Below are positions 11,500 to 20,129 of a stretch of 64,000 nucleotides of DNA, in pieces. Under the pieces are notes generated by a model. It saw only the letters and a program-made list of their open reading frames with translations, searched no databases and had not been told where the DNA came from. Where the stretch lies: contig NZ_JAZKUG010000001.1 in the NCBI RefSeq assembly GCF_036625195.1, forward strand, positions 62,001 to 126,000. The letters are read 5' to 3'. Made by a program: the position numbers and the translations under genes. Positions within the stretch are counted from its first letter, which is position 1. Each line of letters opens with the position of its first letter. The DNA comes from Accumulibacter sp. Its GTDB lineage: Bacteria > Pseudomonadota > Gammaproteobacteria > Burkholderiales > Rhodocyclaceae.

Positions 11500-11523
11500 G
11501 GGCGGGCGGATCATTGCCCGCCC
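11500..11523 (+). other. Stem-loop in the napA-napG gap
   Basis: GGGCGGGC (11500-11507) pairs perfectly with GCCCGCCC (11516-11523) across an 8-base loop, in the 133-base gap between napA and napG. There is no T tract, so it is more likely to stabilise or process the polycistronic mRNA than to end transcription. Confidence 0.5.
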
Positions 11524-11585
11524 AGCGGCTGCCCGGGTTTCCTGCAGCGCCCGCTGCAACCGCCATGCCCAGGTAGCCCATAGCC

Positions 11586-12575
11586 ATGTCGAGGACCTCC
11601 GACCAGCCCCGTCAGCGCGGGGCAAGCGCATCCGGCAGCGACAGCACGCGGTCGCCGGCGCGTCGCCAGTTCGTCTTCGATACGGCGCGGCTGCTCTGCG
11701 GCGTCGGCATCCTCGGTCTCGGCCTCGCCGGCTACCAGCGCAACGCGCTGGCGCGACCGCCGCTGGCGATCCGTCCGCCGGGCGCCGGCGCCGAAGAGGA
11801 CTTCCTGGGTGCGTGCATCCGCTGCGGCATGTGCGTGCGCGACTGTCCCTACGACATTCTCGCGCTGGCGAGACCGGAGTCGCCCGTCGCCAGCGGTACG
11901 CCGCACTTCACCGCGCGCAGCGGGCCGTGCGAGATGTGCGAGGACATCCCCTGCGTCAAGGCCTGTCCGACCGGTGCCCTCGACCATTCGCTGACCGACA
12001 TCAACCAGTCGCGAATGGGGCTCGCGATCCTCTCCGACCAGGAGACCTGCCTCAACTTCCTCGGCCTGCGCTGCGACGTCTGCTACCGCGTCTGCCCGGT
12101 CATCGACAAGGCGATCACGCTCGAACTGCGGCCCAACACGCGTACCGGACGGCACACGATGTTCATTCCGACGGTGCATTCCGAGCACTGTACCGGCTGC
12201 GGCAAGTGCGAGAACGCGTGCGTCACCGAGGAGGCATCGATCAGGGTGCTGCCGGCGCCCCTGATCAAGGGATCGCTCGGCGAACACTACCGCCTCGGCT
12301 GGGAGGAGAAAAGGAAGGCCGGCGGTCACTCGCTGGTCGAGGAGCGCGGCATCGTCGACCTGCCCGACCGCCTGCCCGATGGAATGAAGCTCGACGGACA
12401 CTTCGATCCGGGCAGCGAACGACTGCCCCCGGGGATGCCGGGAAGCGGCGATGCGCAGCTCATTCCCAGCCTGCCGCCCGGCCTCGGTGGTACGGCGCCG
12501 ACAGGCAACGGCGGCGCCACGGCGGCAGGCAAGGGTGCCGGCGGCAGGACGCTGCCGATGGAGGCCGGGCGATGA
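11586..12575 (+). CDS. napG: Ferredoxin-type protein NapG
   Basis: This 329-residue iron-sulfur protein works with NapH to pass electrons from quinol to NapB/NapA. Four cysteine clusters are visible: CIRCGMCVRDCP, CEMCEDIPCVKACP, CDVCYRVCP with a preceding CLNF, and CTGCGKCENAC. The N-terminus has an Arg pair before a hydrophobic stretch (ARRQFVFDTARLLCGVGILGLGLAG), fitting a Tat signal or anchor. It is much longer than the usual 230-260 residues: from about residue 245 a Gly/Pro-rich tail follows without family similarity. The stop overlaps the napH start as ATGA. Confidence 0.93.
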   Translation: MSRTSDQPRQRGASASGSDSTRSPARRQFVFDTARLLCGVGILGLGLAGYQRNALARPPLAIRPPGAGAEEDFLGACIRCGMCVRDCPYDILALARPESPVASGTPHFTARSGPCEMCEDIPCVKACPTGALDHSLTDINQSRMGLAILSDQETCLNFLGLRCDVCYRVCPVIDKAITLELRPNTRTGRHTMFIPTVHSEHCTGCGKCENACVTEEASIRVLPAPLIKGSLGEHYRLGWEEKRKAGGHSLVEERGIVDLPDRLPDGMKLDGHFDPGSERLPPGMPGSGDAQLIPSLPPGLGGTAPTGNGGATAAGKGAGGRTLPMEAGR

Positions 12576-13474
12576 ACGGCCGTCGCGCCGGTGCCGAAGC
12601 GGTGGCGGAAAAGGGATGGCTGGCAGCGCACCGATGGCTGCTGGCCAGGCGCTTGTGCCAGGTCGCGATCCTCGCCCTCTTCCTCGTCGGTCCGCTGGCC
12701 GGAATCTGGCTCGTCAAGGGCAATCTCGCCTACAGCCTGACCCTCGACACGCTGCCGCTGACCGACCCCTACGTCCTGCTCCAGTCCCTGCTCGCCGGCC
12801 ACCGGCCGGAAAGACTCGGGCTGATCGGCGCGGCGATCGTCCTCGCCTTCTATCTGCTCGTCGGCGGTCGCGTTTACTGCTCGTGGGTCTGCCCGCTGAA
12901 TGCGGTCACCGACCTCGCCGGCTGGCTGCGTGACCGCCTCGGCATCCGCGGCAGCGCGCACGTCGCGCGCAGCACCCGCTACTGGATCCTGGCGATGACG
13001 CTGCTGCTCGCGGCGCTCAGCGGCAGCATCGCCTGGGAACTGGTCAATCCGGTGTCGATGCTGCAGCGCGGCCTGATCTTCGGTCTCGGCGCCGCCTGGA
13101 TGCTGGCTCTGGCGGTCTTCGTCTTCGATCTCTTCGTCATGAGCCGCGGCTGGTGCGGCCACCTCTGTCCGGTCGGCGCGTTCTACAGCCTGCTCGCCAG
13201 GTGGAGCCCGCTGCGCGTGACGGCCGCGAAGCGCGCGGCGTGCAACGACTGCATGGACTGTTTCGAGGTCTGCCCGGAACCGCAGGTCATCCGCCCGGCG
13301 CTGAAGGGCGCCGGCCAGGGACGCGGACCGGTGATCCTTGCCGCCAACTGCACCAATTGCGGGCGCTGCATCGATGTCTGCTCGAAGGACGTCTTCGCCT
13401 TCGGGCCGCGCTTCAACAATCACCCCGACGACGGCGCGCAGCCGGCAGCGCCGTCGTCGACCGCCGCCAGCTGA
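12572..13474 (+). CDS. napH: Quinol dehydrogenase membrane component NapH
   Basis: This 300-residue inner membrane protein oxidises quinol together with NapG. Four hydrophobic segments are visible (LCQVAILALFLVGPLAGIWL, LIGAAIVLAFYLLVGG, YWILAMTLLLAALSG, WMLALAVFVFDLFVM). The NapH-specific cysteine motifs CSWVCP and GWCGHLCP are present. Two cytoplasmic [4Fe-4S] clusters follow (CNDCMDCFEVCP and CTNCGRCIDVC). The ATG at 12572 overlaps the napG stop, which fixes the start. No napC is present, so NapGH is the likely quinol route. Confidence 0.95.
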   Translation: MNGRRAGAEAVAEKGWLAAHRWLLARRLCQVAILALFLVGPLAGIWLVKGNLAYSLTLDTLPLTDPYVLLQSLLAGHRPERLGLIGAAIVLAFYLLVGGRVYCSWVCPLNAVTDLAGWLRDRLGIRGSAHVARSTRYWILAMTLLLAALSGSIAWELVNPVSMLQRGLIFGLGAAWMLALAVFVFDLFVMSRGWCGHLCPVGAFYSLLARWSPLRVTAAKRAACNDCMDCFEVCPEPQVIRPALKGAGQGRGPVILAANCTNCGRCIDVCSKDVFAFGPRFNNHPDDGAQPAAPSSTAAS

Positions 13475-13561
13475 AAGCCGGGTAATCACCGCCAACAGAG
13501 CCCGCATGCCAATCCGTCGCAACGCCTGCAACCATCCCTTGAAGTGGAGGAAACGCCAACC

Positions 13562-14029
13562 ATGAACCAGTCACTGAAACTCATCCTGGCGATCGCCGCG
13601 AGCTCCCTGGCAGCGCTGGCGTTTGCTGCCGACAGCGCGAGTTCAATGCGCGGCGCCGACGTTGCCGCCCCCGACCAGGCGCCGGAGGTGAAGACCTACG
13701 TCGGCAAGCGGCCCGGCACCGAAGCACCGGTGGCACGGACCTTCAGCACGCAGCCGCCGGTCATTCCGCACGCCGTCGAGAACTTCGACGAGATCAACCT
13801 CGAGGGCAACCAGTGCATGGACTGCCACTCGGCCGCGACCTACAGGAAGAAGAACGCGCCGAAGATCGGCGACAGCCACTTCGTCGACCGTGACGGCAAG
13901 AAGCACGCCGAAGCCACCGGTGGTCGCTACAACTGCGTGCAGTGCCACGTGCCGCAGGTCGACGCGCCGCCGCTGGTCGACAACACCTTCAAGGGTGATG
14001 CCGTCAAGAAGGTCGTCAAGAAGAACTGA
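13562..14029 (+). CDS. napB: Periplasmic diheme cytochrome c NapB
   Basis: This 155-residue electron-transfer subunit passes electrons to NapA. It has a signal peptide (LILAIAASSLAALAFAADS, cleavage near residue 22) and two heme c sites, CMDCH and CVQCH. The axial histidine segments HAVENF and SHFVDRDGKKH are also in place. The ATG at 13562 is chosen because of the GGAGG ribosome binding site 11-15 bases upstream and because the signal peptide begins here. It is the last gene of the nap operon and faces the converging gene 14062-16899. Confidence 0.95.
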   Translation: MNQSLKLILAIAASSLAALAFAADSASSMRGADVAAPDQAPEVKTYVGKRPGTEAPVARTFSTQPPVIPHAVENFDEINLEGNQCMDCHSAATYRKKNAPKIGDSHFVDRDGKKHAEATGGRYNCVQCHVPQVDAPPLVDNTFKGDAVKKVVKKN

Positions 14030-14061
14030 TCGCGTCTCGTCGGCGGGCGGTGGGCACGGAC

Positions 14062-16899
14062 TCAGGCTTCGAGGTCGTGCTCGCCGCAAAGCGGCAACAT
14101 GGCCCGGCGGCAGGCGTCGCGCAGCCGCACCGCCGCCGCCCAGTCGTCACCTTGCGGCGGCAGGAGCGGCCCGAGGCCGAAGGCGAGCGGGCCACGCCTC
14201 GGCATCCAGGTGCGGTCGCGCAGGGCGCTGCGCGTCCCGCGCAGCCCACCGACCAGCGCCGGGACGCCGGCGCGCACGGCGGCGACGAAGGCGCCCATGC
14301 GAAAGGGCTTGAGCCCGGCCTCGCGCGAAAAGGTGCCTTCGGGAAAGACGAGCACCTTCTGCCCGCGCGCCAGCGCGGCGATGATCTCGTCGACATCCTC
14401 GACGCTCCGCAGCGCATCGAAGCGCTCGACGAAGAGCGTTCCGAGTGCACGCAGAAAGGCGTGCACCAGTGGCTGGCCGACGAACTCGCGCTTGGCGACG
14501 AAACTGTAGGCGGCAGCCGGCGGCAGCACGGCACAGAGAACGAGCGAGTCGAGATAGCTGCAGTGGTTGACCAGCAGCAGGTGGGGTCCGGCCGGCAGGG
14601 CGCCAGCGGCGACGACGGGTACGGGCATGCCGGCGAGGCGCAGGAAGGCGCGCCCGGCATGATGGACGATGCGTCGGCCGGCTGGCGGTGAGCGCAGGGC
14701 GAGCACCAGCGCCATCACCGGCAGCGCGAGCAGCAGGAAGACCGTCCAGCACCAGGCGCCGTAGGCTCGCCGCGCGAATCTCCGCGCGGCGTCGGCCGCG
14801 CGTGCCTGCCCGGCGGCGATCGCCAGGCGCACGAGCTGCCGCCGGGAACTGGCGCCGGCGACGCCGAGCAGGCCGCGTTCGAAGGCTTCGCGCGAGGCGT
14901 TGCGGCGGATCTTGCCGCTGGAGGTCTTGAGCACCGAATTCGGCGGCGCCAGCACGACTTCGTCGGCCGGCAGGCCGATCGCGGTCACTGCCGCCTCGTT
15001 GATCATCTGCCGCAGTTCCTCGCGTCGCTGCGGATCCTCCTCGCGGGTCTCGGCGACGACGACCAGGCGCTCGCTGGCGTTGACCGGGTCGTTGCTGGCG
15101 AAGACCGCGACACAGCCGCGACGCACTCCGGGCAGGTTGCCGACCGCCTGCTCGAGTTCGTAGGGATAGAGGTTGCGGCCACCGCGGATGATCAGGTCCT
15201 TGACCCGCCCGGTGAGGTAGATCTCGCCCTCGACGGTGTACGCGAAATCGCCGGAGTCGAGCCAGCCGTCGCGGAAGAGCGATTGCGTCGCCGCCGGATT
15301 GCGGTGGTAACCGGCGGTCGCCGACGGGCCGCGGAACTGCAGCGCACCGACCTGCCGGTCGGGCAGTTCGCCACCGTCGGCGCCGACGATGCGGATTTCG
15401 TGCCGCGGCAACGGGCGACCGCAGGCGGGCACGCGCACGACATCGCTGGCCTCGGCAGCCGCCGGCACGGCGAGCTTGCGTTGCAACAGCGCGGCGCGCT
15501 CGATGACGTCGATGCGCGGCCCGCGCCCGAGCGGCGGGAAGGCGAGACCGACCGAGCATTCGGCGAGGCCATAGACCGGCGTGATCGCCGTTCGCCGCAG
15601 TCCGCAGGGAGCGAAACGATCGGCAAAGGCCTGCAGCGTCGCCGGGCTCACCGGCTCGGCGCCGTTCAGCGCCAGCCGCCACGAGCCGAGATCGAGCCCG
15701 GCGAGATCGGCGTCGGCGAGCTTGCGCGCGCACAGGTCATAGGCGAAGTTGGGCGCCGGCGACAGCGTGCCGCGATGCCGCGAGATCATCTGCAGCCAGC
15801 GCACCGGTCGCGAGAGGAAGGCGAGCGGCGACATCAGGACGAGCAGCATGCCGAAGTAGAGCGAGCCGAACCAGGCGCCGATGAGGCCCATGTCGTGATA
15901 GAGCGGCAGCCAGGACACGAAGACGTCGTCACTGGTCACGGCGACGGCCTCGCCCATCGCCCGCAGGTTGGCGAGCAGGTTGGCATGGCTGAGAACGACG
16001 CCCTTCGGGTCGCCGGTACTGCCCGAGGTGTACTGCAGGAAGGCGGTGTCGCTCGCTGCCGGCCGGTAGAGCAGCGGCATCGCCACCGCCGACAGTTCGT
16101 CGGGCGTCAGCACTTCGCTCAGCGTCGGTGCCTGGGCGCGCAGCAGGGCGGCGACGCCCTTCGCCTGCGGCACGGTGATGATGAACACGGCTTCGGCATT
16201 CGCCAGGATGCGTGCATGCCGCTGCAGGTGGTCCTCGATCTGCGCCAGCCGCGCCGGCGGGTAGATCGGCACCGGGATGCCACCGGCGAGCATGACGCCG
16301 AAGAAGCTGGCGAGATAGTCGCGACCGGTTGGCAGCATCAACGCCACCGCCTGCCGCGGCTGCAGGCCGCGCGACACCAGCGCCGTGGCGACGCGGCGCG
16401 ACTCGACGAGCAGTTCGCCATACGACAGGGGCGTGCAGCGCGGTTCGCCGGTGGTGGCATCGATGTCACCGTACACCAGCACGTGACACCGCCCCGGCTG
16501 GCGCTCGGCGTGCCACTCGAGGACGTCGACCAGCGTCTCTGCCCGCTCGGGAAGACTGATCGGCCCGCCGGCGGCAACCCGGTCCATGGCGACCACCGGC
16601 AGCGTCGCAGCACCGGCGCGGTCGATCAGGCGCAGCAGATCGGCGGGCGTCTCGGCTTCACTGAGTGCGGCCTCGGGCAGCGAGCGGCCGAATTCGCTGC
16701 CGACGCGCAGGAGGAGTTCGACGCGCGCCAGGCTGTCGAGCCCGAGATCGCGTTCGAGGTGGCTGTGCAGGCCGACGCGGCCGGCGCGGCCGGGGCGCGT
16801 CTCCTCGACCAGCAGGCTGACCACGCGCAGCAGGCGCGCTGACGCGTCGGCCGCCGCCGAGTCGGCCGGCCCGGCCTCGTCGTGCCGATCGCTGCTCAT
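14062..16899 (-). CDS. Fused acyl carrier protein / fatty acyl-AMP ligase / 1-acylglycerol-phosphate acyltransferase
   Basis: This is a 945-residue three-domain protein. Residues about 20-95 look like an acyl carrier protein, with the phosphopantetheine serine in DLGLDSLAR (Ser56). Residues about 125-680 are an adenylate-forming acyl ligase: YTSGSTGDPKG near 290-300, and GRVKDLIIRGGRNLYP and KTSSGKIRR further on. The last 170 residues are a PlsC-type acyltransferase with NHCSYLD near 778 and FPEGTFS near 852, after a hydrophobic segment (WTVFLLLALPVMALVLAL). A likely role is to activate a fatty acid, load it on its own carrier and place it on a lysolipid at the membrane (inference). It lies between napB and napF, 9 bases from napF. 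Confidence 0.85.
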   Translation of the reverse strand: MSSDRHDEAGPADSAAADASARLLRVVSLLVEETRPGRAGRVGLHSHLERDLGLDSLARVELLLRVGSEFGRSLPEAALSEAETPADLLRLIDRAGAATLPVVAMDRVAAGGPISLPERAETLVDVLEWHAERQPGRCHVLVYGDIDATTGEPRCTPLSYGELLVESRRVATALVSRGLQPRQAVALMLPTGRDYLASFFGVMLAGGIPVPIYPPARLAQIEDHLQRHARILANAEAVFIITVPQAKGVAALLRAQAPTLSEVLTPDELSAVAMPLLYRPAASDTAFLQYTSGSTGDPKGVVLSHANLLANLRAMGEAVAVTSDDVFVSWLPLYHDMGLIGAWFGSLYFGMLLVLMSPLAFLSRPVRWLQMISRHRGTLSPAPNFAYDLCARKLADADLAGLDLGSWRLALNGAEPVSPATLQAFADRFAPCGLRRTAITPVYGLAECSVGLAFPPLGRGPRIDVIERAALLQRKLAVPAAAEASDVVRVPACGRPLPRHEIRIVGADGGELPDRQVGALQFRGPSATAGYHRNPAATQSLFRDGWLDSGDFAYTVEGEIYLTGRVKDLIIRGGRNLYPYELEQAVGNLPGVRRGCVAVFASNDPVNASERLVVVAETREEDPQRREELRQMINEAAVTAIGLPADEVVLAPPNSVLKTSSGKIRRNASREAFERGLLGVAGASSRRQLVRLAIAAGQARAADAARRFARRAYGAWCWTVFLLLALPVMALVLALRSPPAGRRIVHHAGRAFLRLAGMPVPVVAAGALPAGPHLLLVNHCSYLDSLVLCAVLPPAAAYSFVAKREFVGQPLVHAFLRALGTLFVERFDALRSVEDVDEIIAALARGQKVLVFPEGTFSREAGLKPFRMGAFVAAVRAGVPALVGGLRGTRSALRDRTWMPRRGPLAFGLGPLLPPQGDDWAAAVRLRDACRRAMLPLCGEHDLEA

Positions 16900-16908
16900 C
16901 GCAGCCGC

Positions 16909-17409
16909 TCAGCCGACATCGCTGCCCTCGGCAACGACGATCGCCCGCGCCGGACAAGGGGCGACGCAGGCGCCGCAGCCGGTGCAGCGCGTCGCGTCGA
17001 GCAGCGGCAGCGCAGCGCCACCCCGCTGCGGCAGGAAGCGGATCGCCGCCGCCGCGCAGAGATCGCCGCAGACGCGGCATTCGACCCGCTGTCGCGCGAG
17101 GCACGCATCGCCGATCGCCGCGCGCAGCGACCACGGCGACTGGCCATCCTGCCGCTGCAACGCGCAGCTCCGGCAGGCCGCCACGCAGGCACCGCAGAAG
17201 CTGCACTCGCCACGCGCGAAGTCGAGTGTCGGATAGCCCGCGTCGCCGGCAACGATGACGCGCGTCGGACAGGCGGCTGCACAGTCGCCGCAACGGGTGC
17301 ACAGCTGCGCGAAGTCCACACCGGCATGCGCCCACGGCGGACGCAGCGGCGGCACGCGGACAGCGAAACGGCCACGCAGGAAGTTGCGGCGGCTGAGTGC
17401 CTCGCCCAT
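16909..17409 (-). CDS. napF: Ferredoxin-type protein NapF
   Basis: This 166-residue cytoplasmic iron-sulfur protein is thought to help mature NapA before export. It starts at the ATG 17407-17409, followed by the typical LSRRNFLRGRF segment. Three [4Fe-4S] motifs are visible: CTRCGDCAAACP, CSFCGACVAACR and CTGCGACVAPCP, plus an extra Cys pair, CRVCGDLC. The same frame is open through the end of the upstream RNase R gene, which makes a longer ORF, but only this part has NapF similarity. It begins 3 bases after rnr ends and precedes the acyl ligase fusion, apart from the other nap genes. Confidence 0.88.
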   Translation of the reverse strand: MGEALSRRNFLRGRFAVRVPPLRPPWAHAGVDFAQLCTRCGDCAAACPTRVIVAGDAGYPTLDFARGECSFCGACVAACRSCALQRQDGQSPWSLRAAIGDACLARQRVECRVCGDLCAAAAIRFLPQRGGAALPLLDATRCTGCGACVAPCPARAIVVAEGSDVG

Positions 17410-17411
17410 CT

Positions 17412-19643
17412 TCAGGCAGCAGAGCCGCCCGGCCTGCCGTCGCGCTTCGCGCCGGCAGCCGGCGCGGCGGCCGGCGATGCGTCGGCGAGGACGAAGTCGA
17501 TGCGCCCGGTTTCGAGATCGGCGCGCACCAGCCGTACGACCAGGCGGTCGCCCAGGCGATGGCGCTTGCCACTGCGTTCGCCCAGCATCTGGTGACGCGT
17601 GGCGTCGAACTGGAAGTATTCGTCGCCGAGTTCCGAGACATGCACCAGACCCTCGACGTAGACCTCGTCGAGGGCAACGAAGAGGCCGAAGGGGACGACG
17701 GCGGCGATCGTTCCGGCGAAGGTCTCGCCGATCCGCTCGCGCATGTAATAGCACTTGAGCCAGTTGGCGACGTCGCGGGTCGCCTCGTCGGCCCGGCGCT
17801 CGGTCAGCGAACAGTGCACGCCGATCTCCTGCCATTTCCCCGGCGTGTATGTTCCGCCGGCGAGCGCCGCCTTGATCGAGCGATGCACCAGCAGATCGGG
17901 ATAGCGACGGATCGGCGAGGTGAAATGGGTGTAGTGCTCGTAGGCGAGGCCGAAATGGCCGACGTTGTCGGGACTGTAGACGGCCTGGCGGAGCGAGCGC
18001 AGCATGACCGTCTGCAGCAGCTGGACGTCGGGACGACCCTGGATGCCCGCCAGCAGGTCGGCGTAATCGCGTGCCGACGGCTCGTCGCCGCCACCGAGCG
18101 CGAGGCCGAACTCGGCGAGGAAACGGCGCAGGGCGTCCAGCTTCTCGGGGGTCGGGCCTTCGTGAATCCGGTACAGGCAGGCCTGCTTCCGCACCTGCAG
18201 GAAGTCCGAGGCGCAGACGTTGGCGGCGAGCATGCACTCCTCGATCAGCCGATGCGCATCGTTGCGGACTACCGGGACGATGCTCTCGATCTTGCCCTGG
18301 TCGTTGAAGAGCATCATCGTCTCGATGGTCTCGAAGTCGATCGCACCACGTTTGCCACGCGCCTCGACGAGCACCCGATAGAGCGCGTAGAGCGCCTGCA
18401 GATGCGGCAGCAGGCGGCGATGGCGCTCGTCCGCGGGTTCGCTCGCCTGCGACAGCCAACTCCACACTTCGTCGTAGGTGAGTCGCGCGTGCGAACGGAA
18501 GACGGCTTCGGCGAAACGGTAGCCGCCGATCCCGCCCGCGTCGTCGATCGTCATGTCACAGACCATCGCCAGGCGGTCGACTTCCGGATTCAGCGAGCAC
18601 AGGCCGTTCGACAGTTTCTCCGGCAACATCGGAATCACCCGCCGCGGGAAGTAGACCGAGTTGCCGCGCTCGCAGGCGGCGCGATCGAGCGCCGAGGCAG
18701 GCTGCACGTAGTGGCTGACGTCGGCGATCGCCACCACCAGTCGCCAGCCATGCTCCTGCCGCTCGGCGAACACGGCGTCGTCGAAATCCTTCGCCGTCAC
18801 GCCGTCGATCGTCACCAGCGGCAGCGCACGCAAGTCGACGCGCCCCTGCCAGGAATGCGGGGCCACCATTTCCGGCAGGCTGGCCGCCTCAGCCAGCGCC
18901 GCCGGCGAGAACTCGAAGGGCAGCGCGTGCTTGCGCAGCGCGATCTCGATCTCCATACCGGGATCGGCGTAGTTGCCGAGCACCTCGACGATCCGCCCCA
19001 GCGGCTTGGTATGGCGATCGGGCTGCTCGATGATCTCGACCGTCACCACCGCTCCGGCACGCACGTCGTGCACATCTTCCGGCGCAATCAGGATGTCCTG
19101 GTTGATTCGCCGGTCCTCGGGCACCACCAGCGTGATGCCATGCTCGACGAGGACGCGACCGACGACGCGACTGTTGGCGCGCTCGAGGACCTCGACGATG
19201 ACCGCCTCACGGCGCCCGCGACGGTCTACGCCGACGACACGCGCCAGCGCCCGGTCGCGATGCAGCACCTTCGACATCTGCCGCGCTTCGAGCGACAGAT
19301 GCTCGCTGCCATCATCGGGAATGAGGAAGCCGTAACCGTCGGGATGCCCCTCGACCCGACCGGCAATCAGGCTGGCGCGCTGCGGCAGCAGGTAGCACTC
19401 CCGGCGGTTGCGCAACAGCTGTCCTTCCCGCTCCATCGCCCGCAGGCGGCGCTGGAAGGCGCCGGACTCTTCGTCCTGGATGTCGAGCAACTCCTGCAGC
19501 GCCTCGCAGGCGACCGGCCTGCCCTGTTCGGCCAGCACCTGCAGGATGTACTCACGCGACGGCAGCGGTTGCTCGTAGCGCTTCTGCTCACGCTCGAGTT
19601 GCGGATCGCGGCGGCGGATCGCCGACAGGCTGGTCATTGACAT
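17412..19643 (-). CDS. rnr: Ribonuclease R
   Basis: This 743-residue 3'-5' exoribonuclease degrades structured RNA and helps in rRNA and tRNA quality control. It has an N-terminal winged-helix-like region (residues about 20-90), cold-shock domains (GRVEGHPDGYGFL), a catalytic RNB domain with TIDGVTAKDFDDAV carrying the metal-binding aspartates, and a C-terminal S1 domain (ETFAGTIAAVVPFGLFVAL). The tail is Ala/Arg/Lys-rich as in many RNase R proteins. The ATG at 19643 has AGGA at a fair distance; a second ATG lies two codons later. It is divergent from the tRNA-Leu gene, and the tRNA promoter overlaps its first codons. Confidence 0.95.
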   Translation of the reverse strand: MSMTSLSAIRRRDPQLEREQKRYEQPLPSREYILQVLAEQGRPVACEALQELLDIQDEESGAFQRRLRAMEREGQLLRNRRECYLLPQRASLIAGRVEGHPDGYGFLIPDDGSEHLSLEARQMSKVLHRDRALARVVGVDRRGRREAVIVEVLERANSRVVGRVLVEHGITLVVPEDRRINQDILIAPEDVHDVRAGAVVTVEIIEQPDRHTKPLGRIVEVLGNYADPGMEIEIALRKHALPFEFSPAALAEAASLPEMVAPHSWQGRVDLRALPLVTIDGVTAKDFDDAVFAERQEHGWRLVVAIADVSHYVQPASALDRAACERGNSVYFPRRVIPMLPEKLSNGLCSLNPEVDRLAMVCDMTIDDAGGIGGYRFAEAVFRSHARLTYDEVWSWLSQASEPADERHRRLLPHLQALYALYRVLVEARGKRGAIDFETIETMMLFNDQGKIESIVPVVRNDAHRLIEECMLAANVCASDFLQVRKQACLYRIHEGPTPEKLDALRRFLAEFGLALGGGDEPSARDYADLLAGIQGRPDVQLLQTVMLRSLRQAVYSPDNVGHFGLAYEHYTHFTSPIRRYPDLLVHRSIKAALAGGTYTPGKWQEIGVHCSLTERRADEATRDVANWLKCYYMRERIGETFAGTIAAVVPFGLFVALDEVYVEGLVHVSELGDEYFQFDATRHQMLGERSGKRHRLGDRLVVRLVRADLETGRIDFVLADASPAAAPAAGAKRDGRPGGSAA

Positions 19644-19664
19644 CTGCTGATGTTCCTATAGAAT
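19637..19664 (+). promoter_or_regulatory. Sigma-70 promoter of tRNA-Leu
   Basis: A perfect -35 TTGACA (19637-19642) and a near-consensus -10 TAGAAT (19659-19664) are separated by 16 bases. Transcription would start near 19671, about 12 bases before the tRNA. The -35 overlaps the first codons of rnr on the other strand. Confidence 0.75.
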
Positions 19665-19682
19665 TCGGGCTTCGCTGGAAAT

Positions 19683-19769
19683 GCCCAGGTGGCGAAATTG
19701 GTAGACGCGCTAGGTTCAGGTCCTAGTGGTGGCAACACCGTGGAGGTTCGATTCCTCTCTTGGGCACCA
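19683..19769 (+). tRNA. tRNA-Leu (anticodon CAG)
   Basis: This 87-base gene includes an encoded CCA end. The acceptor arm GCCCAGG pairs with CTTGGGC with one G-T pair. The anticodon stem is CTAGG/CCTAG with loop TTCAGGT, giving anticodon CAG, which reads CTG, a very common leucine codon in this GC-rich genome. A long variable arm (TGGTGGCAACACCG) marks it as a class II tRNA, and the T arm holds GGTTCGATTCC. Confidence 0.96.
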
Positions 19770-19797
19770 GCCGCAACAACTCAAGCCCGACGATTCG

Positions 19798-19836
19798 AAA
19801 GCCCCGAGAAAGCTCACTTTCTTCGGGGCTTTTGCG
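19798..19836 (+). terminator. Rho-independent terminator of tRNA-Leu
   Basis: AAAGCCCCGAGAAAG pairs with CTTTCTTCGGGGCTTTT with a single bulged T and a 4-base loop. The right arm ends in four T residues. It lies 29 bases after the tRNA. Confidence 0.85.
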
Positions 19837-20129
19837 TTTCTGTCGTCCACCCATTGACCGGCATCCTCGCCGGCATCGGTTCCCCGCATCAGCTTCGCAT
19901 TCTACGCCAGGACGGCCGGATTGCCGCGGCAATCGGTTCGCCGGGACGCGCCGACGGCTCCGGCCGCCGCCGCGTGCGGCCGCTCCCGATCGCGCAACAG
20001 GAAAGAATTTTTTTCGAACCACTAGTCAACACAAGGCAAAGTATGGATACTACGCTGCCGGGAGCTCGCCAGCAGGTCGCTGCTGAAAAATGAGAATCAG
20101 TTCAGGCTCAGACACCGATAGGAATCCAC

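Noticed and set aside
8846..11587. 913-codon antisense frame over napA
   Set aside because: Antisense shadow of NapA, with no motifs and an Arg/Val/Gly-rich composition.
11453..13474. 673-codon frame covering napG and napH
   Set aside because: Only the part from 12572 is NapH; the first part is an out-of-frame reading of napG.
16909..18465. 518-codon frame joining part of rnr to napF
   Set aside because: Only the last 166 codons resemble a protein (NapF); the rest is an out-of-frame reading of RNase R. Not a fusion.
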